NCBI GenBank assembly: GCA_014695345.1
Contig: JACJOC010000115.1
Coordinates: 248,001-312,000, forward strand
Origin: Cyanobacteria bacterium FACHB-471
Lineage (GTDB): Bacteria > Cyanobacteriota > Cyanobacteriia > Elainellales > Elainellaceae
Direction of reading: 5' to 3'
DNA: 64,000 bases
Of the stretch, positions 43,017 to 52,136 are shown piece after piece (the stretch's first letter is position 1; each line of letters begins with the position of its first letter). The notes below the pieces were generated by a model, which was given only the letters and a program-made list of their open reading frames with translations, ran no database searches and was not told where the DNA came from. The translations under genes and the position numbers were made by a program.

Positions 43017-44042
43017 TTAGAAATGTTGAAATCCCTGACTGAGATTAAGGGCAACATCAGGCTGCCCGTTGCCCTGGCTCAAACAAACTTCGCTGCCTGC
43101 AACAATACTGCCAACGATCGCCGCTCCACTGCCCAAACGGCCCTTTACCGTCTCAGCCAGATCAGGAGGCAAGCACAGCACCAGTTCAAAATCTTCCCCC
43201 CCGTACAAAGCCCAATCCAGCGCTTGCTCTGGAGAAAGCCATTGCTCAAAAGCAGGCGGCATGGGAATTTTTGCTCTTTCCAACCTGGCTCCTACGTTGC
43301 TGGCTCGACAGATTTGCAGGACGGCATCTGCTAGCCCATCACTGCTATCCATCCCAGCCAGCCTAAAAGGAATTTGGACGGAAGATTGGAGAGAATAAAC
43401 CTCCTGCAAGATTGGTAGAACGTCCAAACGTGCGGCAGGACGCTGGTGCGCTTTGATGAGCTGATCGCGATCGCCCTCACTAAGCTCTACACCCGTCTCC
43501 GGATTCAGCAACAGTTCCAGCCCAGCCCGTGAGGCTCCATGAACGCCCGTCACTAAAATTGCGTCTCCCGGTTGCGCTTGAGAACGAAGAATTGCCTGCT
43601 CTGGAAAGACTTGACCAAAAGCGGCGATCGCCACCGTCAAAATTGTTGAGCGGCATACATCCCCACCTACAATCGGCGTATCATACTGCGCTAAACAGTC
43701 GGTCATACCCTGATAAAGTTGCTCAACCCAACTCACAGGTAGGTCACCTGGAAGACCCAAGCCAACCGTAATTCCTAAGGGAGAAGCACCCATTGCGGCT
43801 AGATCAGAGAGATTGGCGATCGCCGCCCGCCATCCCACATCTGCCGGAGAAGTCGTATGCACACCCGGAGATGCCAGTCCCACACTGAAATGCACCCCGT
43901 CAACCAGGATATCGGTCGTTACCACGACCGACTGCCCCGTCGCCACAGCCATGAGTGCTGCATCATCACCAACTACAGCAGGGGGGCAAAAACGCTGCAA
44001 TTTCTGCAAAAGCGCCTGCTCCCCCAAATCACGAATCAACAT
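43017..44042 (-). CDS. thiL: Thiamine-monophosphate kinase
   Basis: The 341-residue protein carries the ThiL motifs VVGDDAAL near residue 22, VVTTDILVDGVHF, GGDVCRST, SAFG-like AIAAFGQV and GMDSSDGLADA. ThiL phosphorylates thiamine monophosphate to the diphosphate cofactor. Its ATG is nine bases after the cyclophilin stop, so both come from one transcript. Confidence 0.95.
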   Translation of the reverse strand: MLIRDLGEQALLQKLQRFCPPAVVGDDAALMAVATGQSVVVTTDILVDGVHFSVGLASPGVHTTSPADVGWRAAIANLSDLAAMGASPLGITVGLGLPGDLPVSWVEQLYQGMTDCLAQYDTPIVGGDVCRSTILTVAIAAFGQVFPEQAILRSQAQPGDAILVTGVHGASRAGLELLLNPETGVELSEGDRDQLIKAHQRPAARLDVLPILQEVYSLQSSVQIPFRLAGMDSSDGLADAVLQICRASNVGARLERAKIPMPPAFEQWLSPEQALDWALYGGEDFELVLCLPPDLAETVKGRLGSGAAIVGSIVAGSEVCLSQGNGQPDVALNLSQGFQHF

Positions 44043-44051
44043 GAGACAACT

Positions 44052-45245
44052 TTAAGCAGCTTGCGGCTCTACCAGATTTTCAGCGCCTTTGACGACTTTG
44101 GCAGAGATAATCTTGTCGCCTTGCTTGAGTTGTTCTAGAACTTCCTTATTCTCGATGACGTAGCCAAAGACCGCATAACGTCCATCCAGCAAATTCAGCC
44201 CAGCAGGAGTCAATTCTGGCTCAAACAGGAAGAAAAAGAATTGCGACGAACCTCCATTGGCATCCTCACCGGGACGAGCCATTCCCAACGTGCCATAGGC
44301 AGAGAAAGGTAGTACGGGCTTATCCAGATAGCGTCCTGCATCCTCTAGCGTGATTCCATAGGTCGGTTCAGTATCGCCTTCTACCAAGACTTCTAGCGGA
44401 ATAGCCCGGTATTCGCCAGTGTCGGGATCAATAAAGCCTTCGGCTTCTCCAGGTGGGTCGCCAATTTGCACTACATAGAAGTCTTCGGCGCGAGTAAACT
44501 CTAGCCCGTCATAGAAGCCACGCTGCACCAAATCGACGAAATTTCCAGCGGTGACAGGAGCACTATAGCCATCCACGACCAGCGTCATCGTGCCTTTACT
44601 GGTTTCAACCTCAACCGTGGCACGACCCTTAAGTTGGGGCAAATTGCTGTATTCAGCAGGCACCTCAAAGGGAAAATCTTGCACCATCAACTCTTCGAGG
44701 TGACCGACCATGTCCAACATTTTGCCCCGTCGAATCCAGATCGCTTCTTTGTCTTTGCTTTCGACGTCTTGCCGCATAGCGTTGATCTCATTCTGCAATT
44801 GCAAGACAAGATATTCTGCTTGAGGCTTGTTCTCATCGGGAACGGTAGTCAGCAATTCTGAACGACGCGAATTGAGAATTCGTTCGGCTTGCGTCAAATT
44901 GCCGTTGATTGCACCAAATCGTCTGCGCGCCCGCAGCACTTCCGAAATTTCTTCAATGCTGGTTTGAATTCGTCGCACGGCAGTGTTGTCAATCGGCAAT
45001 GCATATCTAAGCAACGCTTTGCCATCAGTAATGGCGTTACCAGGCGGCAAAGCGCTAATCAATACATCCGCTGAGGCTGGGCTAACGCACCAAGTTGTAC
45101 TGAGTCCCAGAAACAGAGCAGCCTGCACTGCAATCAAGACTCCGGCTTTGAGGTAGGGGCTAAGGAAGCTGGCAAACCTCTTGCAAAGTTCAGTTGAACT
45201 CGTCTTGGGGGATTCACTAGCCGTTTTTGCAAGAGCGATAGTCAT
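44052..45245 (-). CDS. Peptidyl-prolyl cis-trans isomerase, TLP40-like cyclophilin
   Basis: The 397-residue protein has a signal or membrane segment at about 33-58 (AGVLIAVQAALFLGLSTTW), a helical region of about 110 residues with ESKDKEAIWIRRGKMLDMVGHL, and a C-terminal cyclophilin domain (VETSKGTMTLVVDGYSAPVT, FYDGLEFTRAEDFYVVQIGD, SSQFFFFLFEP). This layout matches TLP40 of plant thylakoid lumen and its cyanobacterial homologues, tied to photosystem II maintenance. It would act in the lumen or periplasm. It is upstream of thiL. Confidence 0.92.
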   Translation of the reverse strand: MTIALAKTASESPKTSSTELCKRFASFLSPYLKAGVLIAVQAALFLGLSTTWCVSPASADVLISALPPGNAITDGKALLRYALPIDNTAVRRIQTSIEEISEVLRARRRFGAINGNLTQAERILNSRRSELLTTVPDENKPQAEYLVLQLQNEINAMRQDVESKDKEAIWIRRGKMLDMVGHLEELMVQDFPFEVPAEYSNLPQLKGRATVEVETSKGTMTLVVDGYSAPVTAGNFVDLVQRGFYDGLEFTRAEDFYVVQIGDPPGEAEGFIDPDTGEYRAIPLEVLVEGDTEPTYGITLEDAGRYLDKPVLPFSAYGTLGMARPGEDANGGSSQFFFFLFEPELTPAGLNLLDGRYAVFGYVIENKEVLEQLKQGDKIISAKVVKGAENLVEPQAA

Positions 45246-45456
45246 CAGAATTGCTTAAAGAACTCGGCATGAGAGCGGGGATTTTTTGGAACAACCCCAT
45301 GTTTAATCTTGCCACAGTGAGGGAATGGGGATGAGGAATGGCGATCGCCAATCCTCATCCCCTAATCTCCAATCCCCAAAATGCCTCTCAGGAAAGTGAA
45401 GACGCACCCACTTGAGCGGTACAATAAGTTGCCAATTGTTCTCCTTCAAAAGATTC

Positions 45457-46017
45457 ATGATTTCCAGCAATGACTTTCGCCCAGGTGTCAGCATTGAGCT
45501 AGATGGCTCCGTGTGGAAGGTGGTTGAATTCCTCCACGTCAAGCCAGGGAAAGGGTCTGCATTCGTCCGCACTAAGCTAAAAAATGCTCAGACTGGCAGC
45601 GTGATCGAGCGGACGTTTCGGGCCGGTGAGACGGTTCCTCAGGCAACGCTTGAAAAAAGCACAATGCAGCACACCTACAAAGAAGCTGACGATTACGTCT
45701 TCATGGATATGGAGACTTACGAGGAAGGACGCCTCAACGCCCAGCAGATTGGCGATCGCGTCAAATACCTGAAAGAAGGTATGGAAGTAAACGTCGTGCG
45801 CTGGGGGGAGCAGGTCATCGAAGTTGAACTACCTAACTCTGTCGTGCTGGAGGTGACGGAAACTGACCCAGGAGTCAAGGGTGATACGGCCACCGGAGGC
45901 ACCAAGCCCGCAATCGTTGAAACGGGTGCTCAGGTGATGGTGCCGCTGTTTATTTCAATTGGCGAACGGATCAAGATTGACACCCGCAATGATACATACT
46001 TAGGACGAGAGAATTAG
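45457..46017 (+). CDS. efp: Translation elongation factor P
   Basis: The 186-residue protein begins [10 protein letters not shown] and contains PGKGSAF with the Lys at 32 that is modified in many bacteria. The three-beta-domain order continues through MDMETYEE and [11 protein letters not shown], and it ends with the EF-P signature [19 protein letters not shown] relieves ribosomes stalled at proline runs. A 45-base upstream extension is rejected. It is followed by accB 90 bases on, the usual cyanobacterial pair. Confidence 0.97.
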   Translation: MISSNDFRPGVSIELDGSVWKVVEFLHVKPGKGSAFVRTKLKNAQTGSVIERTFRAGETVPQATLEKSTMQHTYKEADDYVFMDMETYEEGRLNAQQIGDRVKYLKEGMEVNVVRWGEQVIEVELPNSVVLEVTETDPGVKGDTATGGTKPAIVETGAQVMVPLFISIGERIKIDTRNDTYLGREN

Positions 46018-46107
46018 TGGTTTAGCTGGGTGATGGCGACAGGCGATAGGCTAAAAGCGCCATAGCCCGAGCCTGTTGCCTGTTGCCTATTTTGAGGGGT
46101 CACATAA

Positions 46108-46623
46108 GTGGAATTTGATTTTAACGAACTCCGTCAACTGCTGGCGGTGCTAAATCAAACGGATATAGCAGAACTGACTTTAAAGAGCGATGACTTTGAG
46201 CTGGTCGTGCGGAAGGGCTCTCAAATTGGCGATCGCCCTCCAACCAGCGGTGTTGTTGGGGCAGAAGGCTTTGCGCCACCCGTAGCGATTTTGCATTCCC
46301 CAACTCCTGGGGCAGCTACGACGACAGCCGATGTTAGCGTCACCGCTTCAGTGCCGACCCCTGCCCCTCCTGCAAGCGATCGCCTGGTCGACGTGATGTC
46401 GCCTATGGTCGGCACGTTTTACCGTGCGCCCGGTCCAGACGAGTCACCTTTTGTAGAAGTGGGCGATCGCATTCGCCCAGGGCAAACTGTCTGCATCATC
46501 GAAGCGATGAAGCTGATGAACGAGCTAGAAGCCGAAGTATCCGGCGAAATTGTAGAAATTTTGGTGCAAAACGGAGAGCCCGTAGAATACGGGCAAGCTC
46601 TGATGCGAGTCAACCCTGGCTAG
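46108..46623 (+). CDS. accB: Biotin carboxyl carrier protein of acetyl-CoA carboxylase
   Basis: The 171-residue protein starts at a GTG. A helical head ([21 protein letters not shown]) leads to a Pro/Ala linker and a biotinyl domain with the biotinylated K135 in EAMKLMNEL. It carries CO2 between the biotin carboxylase and transferase of acetyl-CoA carboxylase. It sits directly downstream of efp. Confidence 0.96.
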   Translation: MEFDFNELRQLLAVLNQTDIAELTLKSDDFELVVRKGSQIGDRPPTSGVVGAEGFAPPVAILHSPTPGAATTTADVSVTASVPTPAPPASDRLVDVMSPMVGTFYRAPGPDESPFVEVGDRIRPGQTVCIIEAMKLMNELEAEVSGEIVEILVQNGEPVEYGQALMRVNPG

Positions 46624-46624
46624 A

Positions 46625-47554
46625 TTAAACATCAGCGGGTTCTAGCCGCAAGAATACTTCCTCAAATCGCCACAGCAAGTGACTACTCAAGTTTTGGGAA
46701 TAGCTCCACCAGCCGTTCATGGCAAAAATGTACTCCCTTGGTAGGCTACCTGCGGGGGCACGAAAGCCATATTTGAACGTATCCCACTGGAGCAGCCAAA
46801 TATTATTTACATACCAGCCAATTTGCGCTCCAAATTTGCATTCACTCTTGCTTTGGGCAAACAGCCGGGAGTCTGTTTTGCAGTTTAGCTCACGCCAAAT
46901 TTTGCTTTGAGTGCTGAACCCAAAGCGGCCATTGCTATATTTGACCCAAAGGCGATCGATCGCAGCAAGTGTTGCAACAGGCAAATTTCTCACATCTTCT
47001 TCACTGAGCCAACCCGCTTCTTCGCGATTCATAATCTTCAGCAAGATTGCTTTGGTCTCAAGGTCTGCATCTTTCCAACGACCCGATGCCATGAGTAGCT
47101 GCAAGTAACTTAAATCGGTTGATTGAGGTTGTGCTTGATAAGTTGTGTTTTCTTGATAAGCCGTGTTTTCTTGGTAAGTTGTGTTCTGGTGAGCCCAATC
47201 TGAATAAGTTGCGTTTTGGTAAGACGTATTTTGATAGTTCGGACTTTGGTAAGACGTATTTTGAGGATTTTGATAAGTAAAGTTGTCAGCAGAATTTTGA
47301 GGAGGCTCGTTGTAGCGGGGCTCATTATAGGGTGTTGAAAAGCCCATTTCAGGAGCGAAGTCATAGGACTTTAGAAAAGCATAAGCTGCATTAATTTCCT
47401 TCACCTTTTCCTGGGCTTTCTGCTGGAGCCTGGGATTGTGCGTGAAGCGGTCAGGATGCCAAACAACAATCAAATCCTTGTATGCCTGTTTCACTTCATG
47501 CTTTGATGCACCGGGCTTAAGGTCAAGAATCTGGTAGTAGTAGGCACAATCCAT
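46625..47554 (-). CDS. J-domain/GUN4 fusion with Asn/Gln/Tyr-repeat linker
   Basis: The 309-residue protein starts with a J-domain at about 5-68 including the HPD triad in WHPDRF. A 75-residue linker is made of degenerate YQN(T/A)(S/T/A)YQ repeats. Residues about 150-305 match the GUN4 core: GRWKDADLETKAILLKIM, AIDRLWVKYSNGRFGFSTQSKIW and AGSLPRE. GUN4 binds protoporphyrin and stimulates magnesium chelatase; several cyanobacterial GUN4-domain proteins have other roles. The J-domain suggests Hsp70 recruitment to tetrapyrrole handling or a stress sensor. Confidence 0.88.
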   Translation of the reverse strand: MDCAYYYQILDLKPGASKHEVKQAYKDLIVVWHPDRFTHNPRLQQKAQEKVKEINAAYAFLKSYDFAPEMGFSTPYNEPRYNEPPQNSADNFTYQNPQNTSYQSPNYQNTSYQNATYSDWAHQNTTYQENTAYQENTTYQAQPQSTDLSYLQLLMASGRWKDADLETKAILLKIMNREEAGWLSEEDVRNLPVATLAAIDRLWVKYSNGRFGFSTQSKIWRELNCKTDSRLFAQSKSECKFGAQIGWYVNNIWLLQWDTFKYGFRAPAGSLPREYIFAMNGWWSYSQNLSSHLLWRFEEVFLRLEPADV

Positions 47555-47807
47555 AAGAAATCAACTGAGATAGGGTAAATTGCTTGAAACTCAAACAGAT
47601 TAGCTTTTGTAGTTTACAGACCAGGTTTATTTCAGTCCGGATATCCTCAAAAACTCAACTAGAATCTTCAAAGCTAGCAACTGCATCATGACAAAACTTA
47701 GGGCGATCGCTTCTAATTTCGTTGGCTACTTAACTCGGTTTAAGCCATTGAATGCATGACTAATTCATATCAATTCCCTAAAGATTTGCTGTTAGAGAGT
47801 ATGGTTT

Positions 47808-48275
47808 ATGAATTTAATCGATCGCATCACTTGGGCTGCCCTTGAGCGCATGATTCACACTCAGTTTCCAGCAGTTCGGCAAATTGAATCTGAAGAACTG
47901 GCAGCGAGACTAGAGCAGACAGATTTGCCCCAGCTAATTTTGCTGGATACGCGCAACCCGGCAGAATTTGCGGTTAGTCATTTAGCTAACGCCCGGCAAG
48001 TTGATCCTAAGCTGGAAACGTTCGAGAGCTTGAGGCTCCCTTTGAACACGCCAATTGTGACCTACTGTTCAGTCGGATATCGGTCGTCAGCGATCGCCTC
48101 TCGCCTACAAGCGGCGGGCTACTCCAATGTGGTCAACTTGAAGGGATCAATCTTTCAATGGGCAAATCAAGGCAGACCCGTTTACCGAAACGGACAGATT
48201 GTTCAACAGGTCCATCCTTACAATTCGCTCTGGGGAAGACTTTTAGATGCTAAATTTCATGCTTACGAACCGTAG
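47808..48275 (+). CDS. Rhodanese-like sulfurtransferase
   Basis: The 155-residue protein is a single rhodanese domain: LLDTRNPAEFAVSHLANA, the active-site loop TYCSVGYRSSAIA with Cys at about 87, and VVNLKGSIFQWANQGRPVY. It would move sulfane sulphur to an unknown acceptor. A 220-base spacer with no gene precedes the next gene. Confidence 0.93.
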   Translation: MNLIDRITWAALERMIHTQFPAVRQIESEELAARLEQTDLPQLILLDTRNPAEFAVSHLANARQVDPKLETFESLRLPLNTPIVTYCSVGYRSSAIASRLQAAGYSNVVNLKGSIFQWANQGRPVYRNGQIVQQVHPYNSLWGRLLDAKFHAYEP

Positions 48276-48505
48276 TTAAACCGATAAAGACTGCTATCAA
48301 ATTTGCTCAAAAGCATTTGCTTAAAAGCAACAATCTATTTTGAGAAGATCAAGTGCATTTATGCAGATTTAACAGAGGCACATGGAGGAAATCTAGTTTT
48401 CGAACTTTTGTCGGTGGGATTCTCCAGACCAAAACAGACGGATATCTGTACCGGACCTCTTGGGACAAATTCGCCAAAATTAAGAAGTAATCGGAGGAAC
48501 TTCCT

Positions 48506-48844
48506 ATGACAAGCAACCAACCAGGCAATCAAAAATCTTTTGTTCAATCGATTTATCAGTGGTACCGCAGCACCATTCGCAATCCTAAATATCGCTGGTG
48601 GATCATCTTAGGAACTCTGGCTTACTTTTTCAGCCCCATTGACATTGCTCCAGATTTCATCCCGGTGATTGGGCAGATCGATGATGTAATGCTAATGACT
48701 CTACTGGTGTCAGAGCTATCTCAATTGATGATCGAGCGGGTTAGAAATCGCAAAGATGAAGATGCGGTTGCAGCAGGTAGCGATCGGGTCGCCTCAAGCG
48801 TAGATCAAGAACCTGTTACCGTTGATGCCATCCCCGTTGAGTAG
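48506..48844 (+). CDS. DUF1232 (YkvA-like) small membrane protein
   Basis: The 112-residue protein has two hydrophobic helices within the DUF1232 pattern: RNPKYRWWIILGTLAYFFSPIDIAPDFIPVIGQIDDVMLM. The PxDxxPD(F/L)(I/L)P motif is kept. A GGAGG precedes the ATG. The function of the family is unknown. An intrinsic terminator follows 70 bases downstream. Confidence 0.88.
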   Translation: MTSNQPGNQKSFVQSIYQWYRSTIRNPKYRWWIILGTLAYFFSPIDIAPDFIPVIGQIDDVMLMTLLVSELSQLMIERVRNRKDEDAVAAGSDRVASSVDQEPVTVDAIPVE

Positions 48845-48913
48845 CCGAACCTCCTAAAAATTTGAGATTTAACCTTCTGTAGAGACACGATTCAACGTTT
48901 TCCTTAATGAAGG

Positions 48914-48942
48914 GGACAGGGCAAAGCTCTGTCCTTTTTTTT
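48914..48942 (+). terminator. Rho-independent terminator
   Basis: GGACAGGGC (48914-48922) pairs with GCTCTGTCC (48926-48934), leaving AAA as loop, with one G-T pair, and is followed by eight T residues. It ends the DUF1232 transcript and comes just before the 3' end of the convergent phosphoglucomutase gene. Confidence 0.85.
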
Positions 48943-48955
48943 GCCCAAATTTGTC

Positions 48956-50383
48956 CTAAAAGGATTGACTCACCTGACGTTCTAGATGAGCCGCAATGCT
49001 CGCCTGTTTCTCTAAATCATCCGTCTCCAAATAAACTCGCATTAAAGGTTCTGTACCAGACGGACGCAGTAATACCCAACTGCCATCTTCCAGATAAAGT
49101 TTAATTCCATCCTTGCGACCGATCTGCTTAACCCTGATTCCGGCGATGTCGGCTGGCGGATTCTGGCTAAAGGTATCCATCAGAGCTGCTTTGTGAGAAT
49201 TACTCAGACGAAAGTCGAGCCGGTGTTCATAACGAGGTCCTCCTGCATCCGCGATCGCCTCTTCTACCAGTTGGCTCAGCGGTTTGCCTGCGTAGGCGAT
49301 CGCCTCCACCACGAGCAGGGCTGCTAGTACCCCATCCTTTTCAGGAATGTGTCCTGCAATGCTCAGCCCGCCTGACTCCTCACCGCCAATTAGCACGTTG
49401 GCAGTTCGCATTTTTTCGCCGATGTGCTTGAATCCGACTGGCGTTTCATAAAGCTCCAGCCCATATTTCAGCGCCAAATTATCGAGCAGATGGGTTGTGG
49501 CAACCGTCCGAGCGATCGCCCCCGTCTTACCCCTCTGTTCAACCAAATGGCGCGTCAGCAGCAGCAAAATTGCGTTGGGCGTGAGAATATTTCCCTGATC
49601 ATCCACAATGCCAAAGCGATCGCTATCTCCATCAGTGGCAACTCCCAGAGCCGCCTTATCCTGCTGCACTGCTTTCACCAAGCCTCTCAATTGCTTGCCT
49701 TTGGGTTCAGGAATGCCACCACCAAACAGCACGTCTCGCTGCATGTGGAAGGCTTCAGTCTGACAGCCGCAGTGGCTTAACGCGACATCCAAATAGCCAC
49801 GCGAAGTTGAGAACAGCGCATCGTACTTGACCTGTAGATTAGCCTTGCGAATCCGCTCGATATCCAGCAGCGTGTATAAGAACCGGAGGTAGTTAGGTTT
49901 AGGGTCAAAGGTAGAAATCTGATCAGTCTGATCGCCGCTGGGAGGTCGAGTCGATACTCGATCGAGCTGAGCTACGATTGCATCGGTAATTTTTGATGTA
50001 GCCGGGCCAGCATAGTCAGGGATATATTTGATGCCGCAATACACGGCTGGGTTGTGGCTGGCTGTGAACATAAGCGCGCCTGCCGAGTTGAGCAATTTGG
50101 CGCTGTAGGCGATCGCTGGAGTTGGGCAATCTCGCTCTACCAGTTTGACTGTCCAGCCTGCATCTGCCAGCACTACTGCTGCTGTTTTGGCAAATTGATC
50201 GGCAAGGAAGCGAGTGTCATAGGCAACCAAAACAGGACGCGATTTGGAATAGGCAGTTTCTAGATAATGGGCAATCGCCCGTGTGACTCTACACACATTG
50301 GCAAAGGTAAAATCATCCGCAATGATTCCACGCCAGCCGTCCGTGCCAAAGCAAATTTGGCTTGTATCGTTGGCTGCCTTCAT
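48956..50383 (-). CDS. Phosphoglucomutase/phosphomannomutase family protein
   Basis: The 475-residue protein has the alpha-D-phosphohexomutase domains in order: FGTDGWRG near the N-terminus, phospho-Ser loop MFTASHNP near residue 110, metal loop DGDSDRFG near 250, sugar loop GGEESGGL near 330 and C-terminal RPSGTEPLMRVY. It interconverts hexose 1- and 6-phosphates; which sugar cannot be separated here. It is the first of seven minus-strand genes leading up to dnaN. Confidence 0.93.
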   Translation of the reverse strand: MKAANDTSQICFGTDGWRGIIADDFTFANVCRVTRAIAHYLETAYSKSRPVLVAYDTRFLADQFAKTAAVVLADAGWTVKLVERDCPTPAIAYSAKLLNSAGALMFTASHNPAVYCGIKYIPDYAGPATSKITDAIVAQLDRVSTRPPSGDQTDQISTFDPKPNYLRFLYTLLDIERIRKANLQVKYDALFSTSRGYLDVALSHCGCQTEAFHMQRDVLFGGGIPEPKGKQLRGLVKAVQQDKAALGVATDGDSDRFGIVDDQGNILTPNAILLLLTRHLVEQRGKTGAIARTVATTHLLDNLALKYGLELYETPVGFKHIGEKMRTANVLIGGEESGGLSIAGHIPEKDGVLAALLVVEAIAYAGKPLSQLVEEAIADAGGPRYEHRLDFRLSNSHKAALMDTFSQNPPADIAGIRVKQIGRKDGIKLYLEDGSWVLLRPSGTEPLMRVYLETDDLEKQASIAAHLERQVSQSF

Positions 50384-50470
50384 TCTGCCTTTCCTCCCTC
50401 ACCTGAGTCGAATATAGCGCTTTACGCTCGACTCTCCACTCGCCATCTCTGATGACTATTGCTGCGTCTA

Positions 50471-51172
50471 CTAATTTCCTGCACCTACACAGCTCTCAGC
50501 TAGACAAACCACCAACACTGAGGTAATCGTAGCGGTTGGTTGAAACTCTTGAGTTTCATTAAAGTCAGCGGTTGTCGAAGGATAAACGCCAGCAGTTTGC
50601 TGATTGAAGTTGCCCGTTCCAAAGGAAAGGTTAGAGGCAGGATGATTCTCAAAACGGACGTATTCCCGCCCTTCATTTTGCGTGTTATAGGAAAGCGTTG
50701 CTTTGCCGTAGGATGATTCTGCTTGGGCGAGCGCCACTCCCGGACCCACTGATTCACCAGTGAGAAACTTAGGATTATCAGTCATTAATCCTTGAATCAC
50801 ATCCTCATCTGTAAAGGTTCCACCTGGCAGATAGAGAATGTAAAACTGAACTTCGCCAGCTTGACGAACGGCGATCGCATCAAAGTCTGCAATAAAAGGA
50901 GACTCAACCACAAACTCGGTTTCTGCTCCCAACGCCTGCTTTAACTCGCCTAGGGTCATTCCTAATTTGGCTAGCCCAATTCCCTCGGCTGAGATGCGTC
51001 GCTCATCGGAAACAGTTGTCTCTGATACTGAAGGAGTAGAACTGGGAGACGGAGCAACTTCTTCAGCAGCAGGCGTGCTATCTGGCACAGAAGCTTCTGG
51101 ACTGACGGGAGGAACAGTACCGCAACCCGCCAACCCCAGCAAGATACCAGAGAAAATCAAGTACTTTTTCAC
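50471..51172 (-). CDS. Putative lipoprotein, unknown function
   Basis: The 233-residue product starts with the signal MKKYLIFSGILLGLAGC, whose lipobox LAGC marks a lipoprotein. A Ser/Pro/Glu linker runs to about residue 58. The folded part (EGIGLAKLGMTLGELKQALG, then strands such as VQFYILYLPGGTFTDEDV) is conserved-looking but I do not recognise the family. Membrane-anchored, periplasmic. Confidence 0.8.
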   Translation of the reverse strand: MKKYLIFSGILLGLAGCGTVPPVSPEASVPDSTPAAEEVAPSPSSTPSVSETTVSDERRISAEGIGLAKLGMTLGELKQALGAETEFVVESPFIADFDAIAVRQAGEVQFYILYLPGGTFTDEDVIQGLMTDNPKFLTGESVGPGVALAQAESSYGKATLSYNTQNEGREYVRFENHPASNLSFGTGNFNQQTAGVYPSTTADFNETQEFQPTATITSVLVVCLAESCVGAGN

Positions 51173-51330
51173 AAACGTCTAACTAAAATTTCAATGAAAT
51201 CGTAACAAGTAACCTTAGATCAACGGAAGCAATTTGAGCAACTTAGTTCCCCCTTCTCGCTCTGGTTGAAAATACGAAATAAATGGAGCGATCGCCTAGT
51301 AGAAACCTATCGAGGTTAGCCCGGCATCCG

Positions 51331-51822
51331 TTAAATCAAAGGTTTCACCATCCATACAGATTGGGAAGTATAGCCTAGTTTCTGGTAAAGGCTAATCGCG
51401 GGTTGATTTGCAACAAAAACTTGTAAACCCATTTGGCGATCGCCCCTCTCTTTTGCCCACTCCTCTGCATGATGCATCAATGCTGACCCAATTCCTTGGC
51501 GACGATGGGCAGGCAGCACGTAGAGCAAGAAAATATGAGAGTGACGATCGCCTCTTACCTGATCAATAGCGTTTCCTAACCACAAGCAAGCAATTGGCGA
51601 TCGCGCATAAGTTCCTGTACCGAATTCAGGCTTATGAGAATCGGACTGCCCAATCCACCAGAGCGGCGTTTCCTTAGAAAAATACTGCTCAACAGTTCGC
51701 GCAAGATGAGCAAAGGACTGATCAGGATATAGCTCCTGATACGTGCGCTGCATAAACTTCACCAACAGCGCCCGATCTAGCCCCGAACCTGACCAAAGCA
51801 CATAATCGGCGGGAATTGCCAC
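51331..51822 (-). CDS. GNAT-family N-acetyltransferase
   Basis: The 163-residue protein starts at a GTG and has the acetyl-CoA-binding motif RRQGIGSALMHHAEEWAKERG and the C-terminal NQPAISLYQKLGYTSQSVWM, the RimI-like signature. The substrate is unknown. Only 18 bases separate it from the upstream small membrane gene, so they share a transcript. Confidence 0.9.
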   Translation of the reverse strand: MAIPADYVLWSGSGLDRALLVKFMQRTYQELYPDQSFAHLARTVEQYFSKETPLWWIGQSDSHKPEFGTGTYARSPIACLWLGNAIDQVRGDRHSHIFLLYVLPAHRRQGIGSALMHHAEEWAKERGDRQMGLQVFVANQPAISLYQKLGYTSQSVWMVKPLI

Positions 51823-51840
51823 AGCTAAAACCCAGCAACG

Positions 51841-52068
51841 CTAAAAGGAAGCCGCTTCAGGCAAGCCATGCACCAAAATTTCTAATGTGGGAGGCAAATC
51901 TGCAACAGCTTCGGTGTCTGCGGCTTGTGCTTGCTCCTCTGGTTGCTCGATGGGAGCAGGAGCCATCATGTCAGAAGGCAGGAAAATTCGCGCACTGACG
52001 GCAACGAGGGCAACCACAAAAACCAGGACAACTAAAAGCGGCGCAATATATTGACGAAAAATAGCCAT
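51841..52068 (-). CDS. Small single-pass membrane protein, unknown
   Basis: From ATG 52068 the product has 75 residues: a hydrophobic helix (IAPLLVVLVFVVALVAVSARIF) followed by an acidic, Pro-rich tail. A longer frame to 52101 adds 11 residues of doubtful use. I do not know the family. It lies between AmpG-like and GNAT genes on the same strand. Confidence 0.65.
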   Translation of the reverse strand: MAIFRQYIAPLLVVLVFVVALVAVSARIFLPSDMMAPAPIEQPEEQAQAADTEAVADLPPTLEILVHGLPEAASF

Positions 52069-52136
52069 GATGGGTGAAGGGATTTTAAGAAAAAATCTCA
52101 AGTTTTATAAAGCTCTTTCATCCATCCTACTACCAT

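Noticed and set aside
48303-48509. A 68-codon frame between the rhodanese and DUF1232 genes
   Set aside because: No family, no ribosome site and it runs into the DUF1232 start. Treated as spacer.
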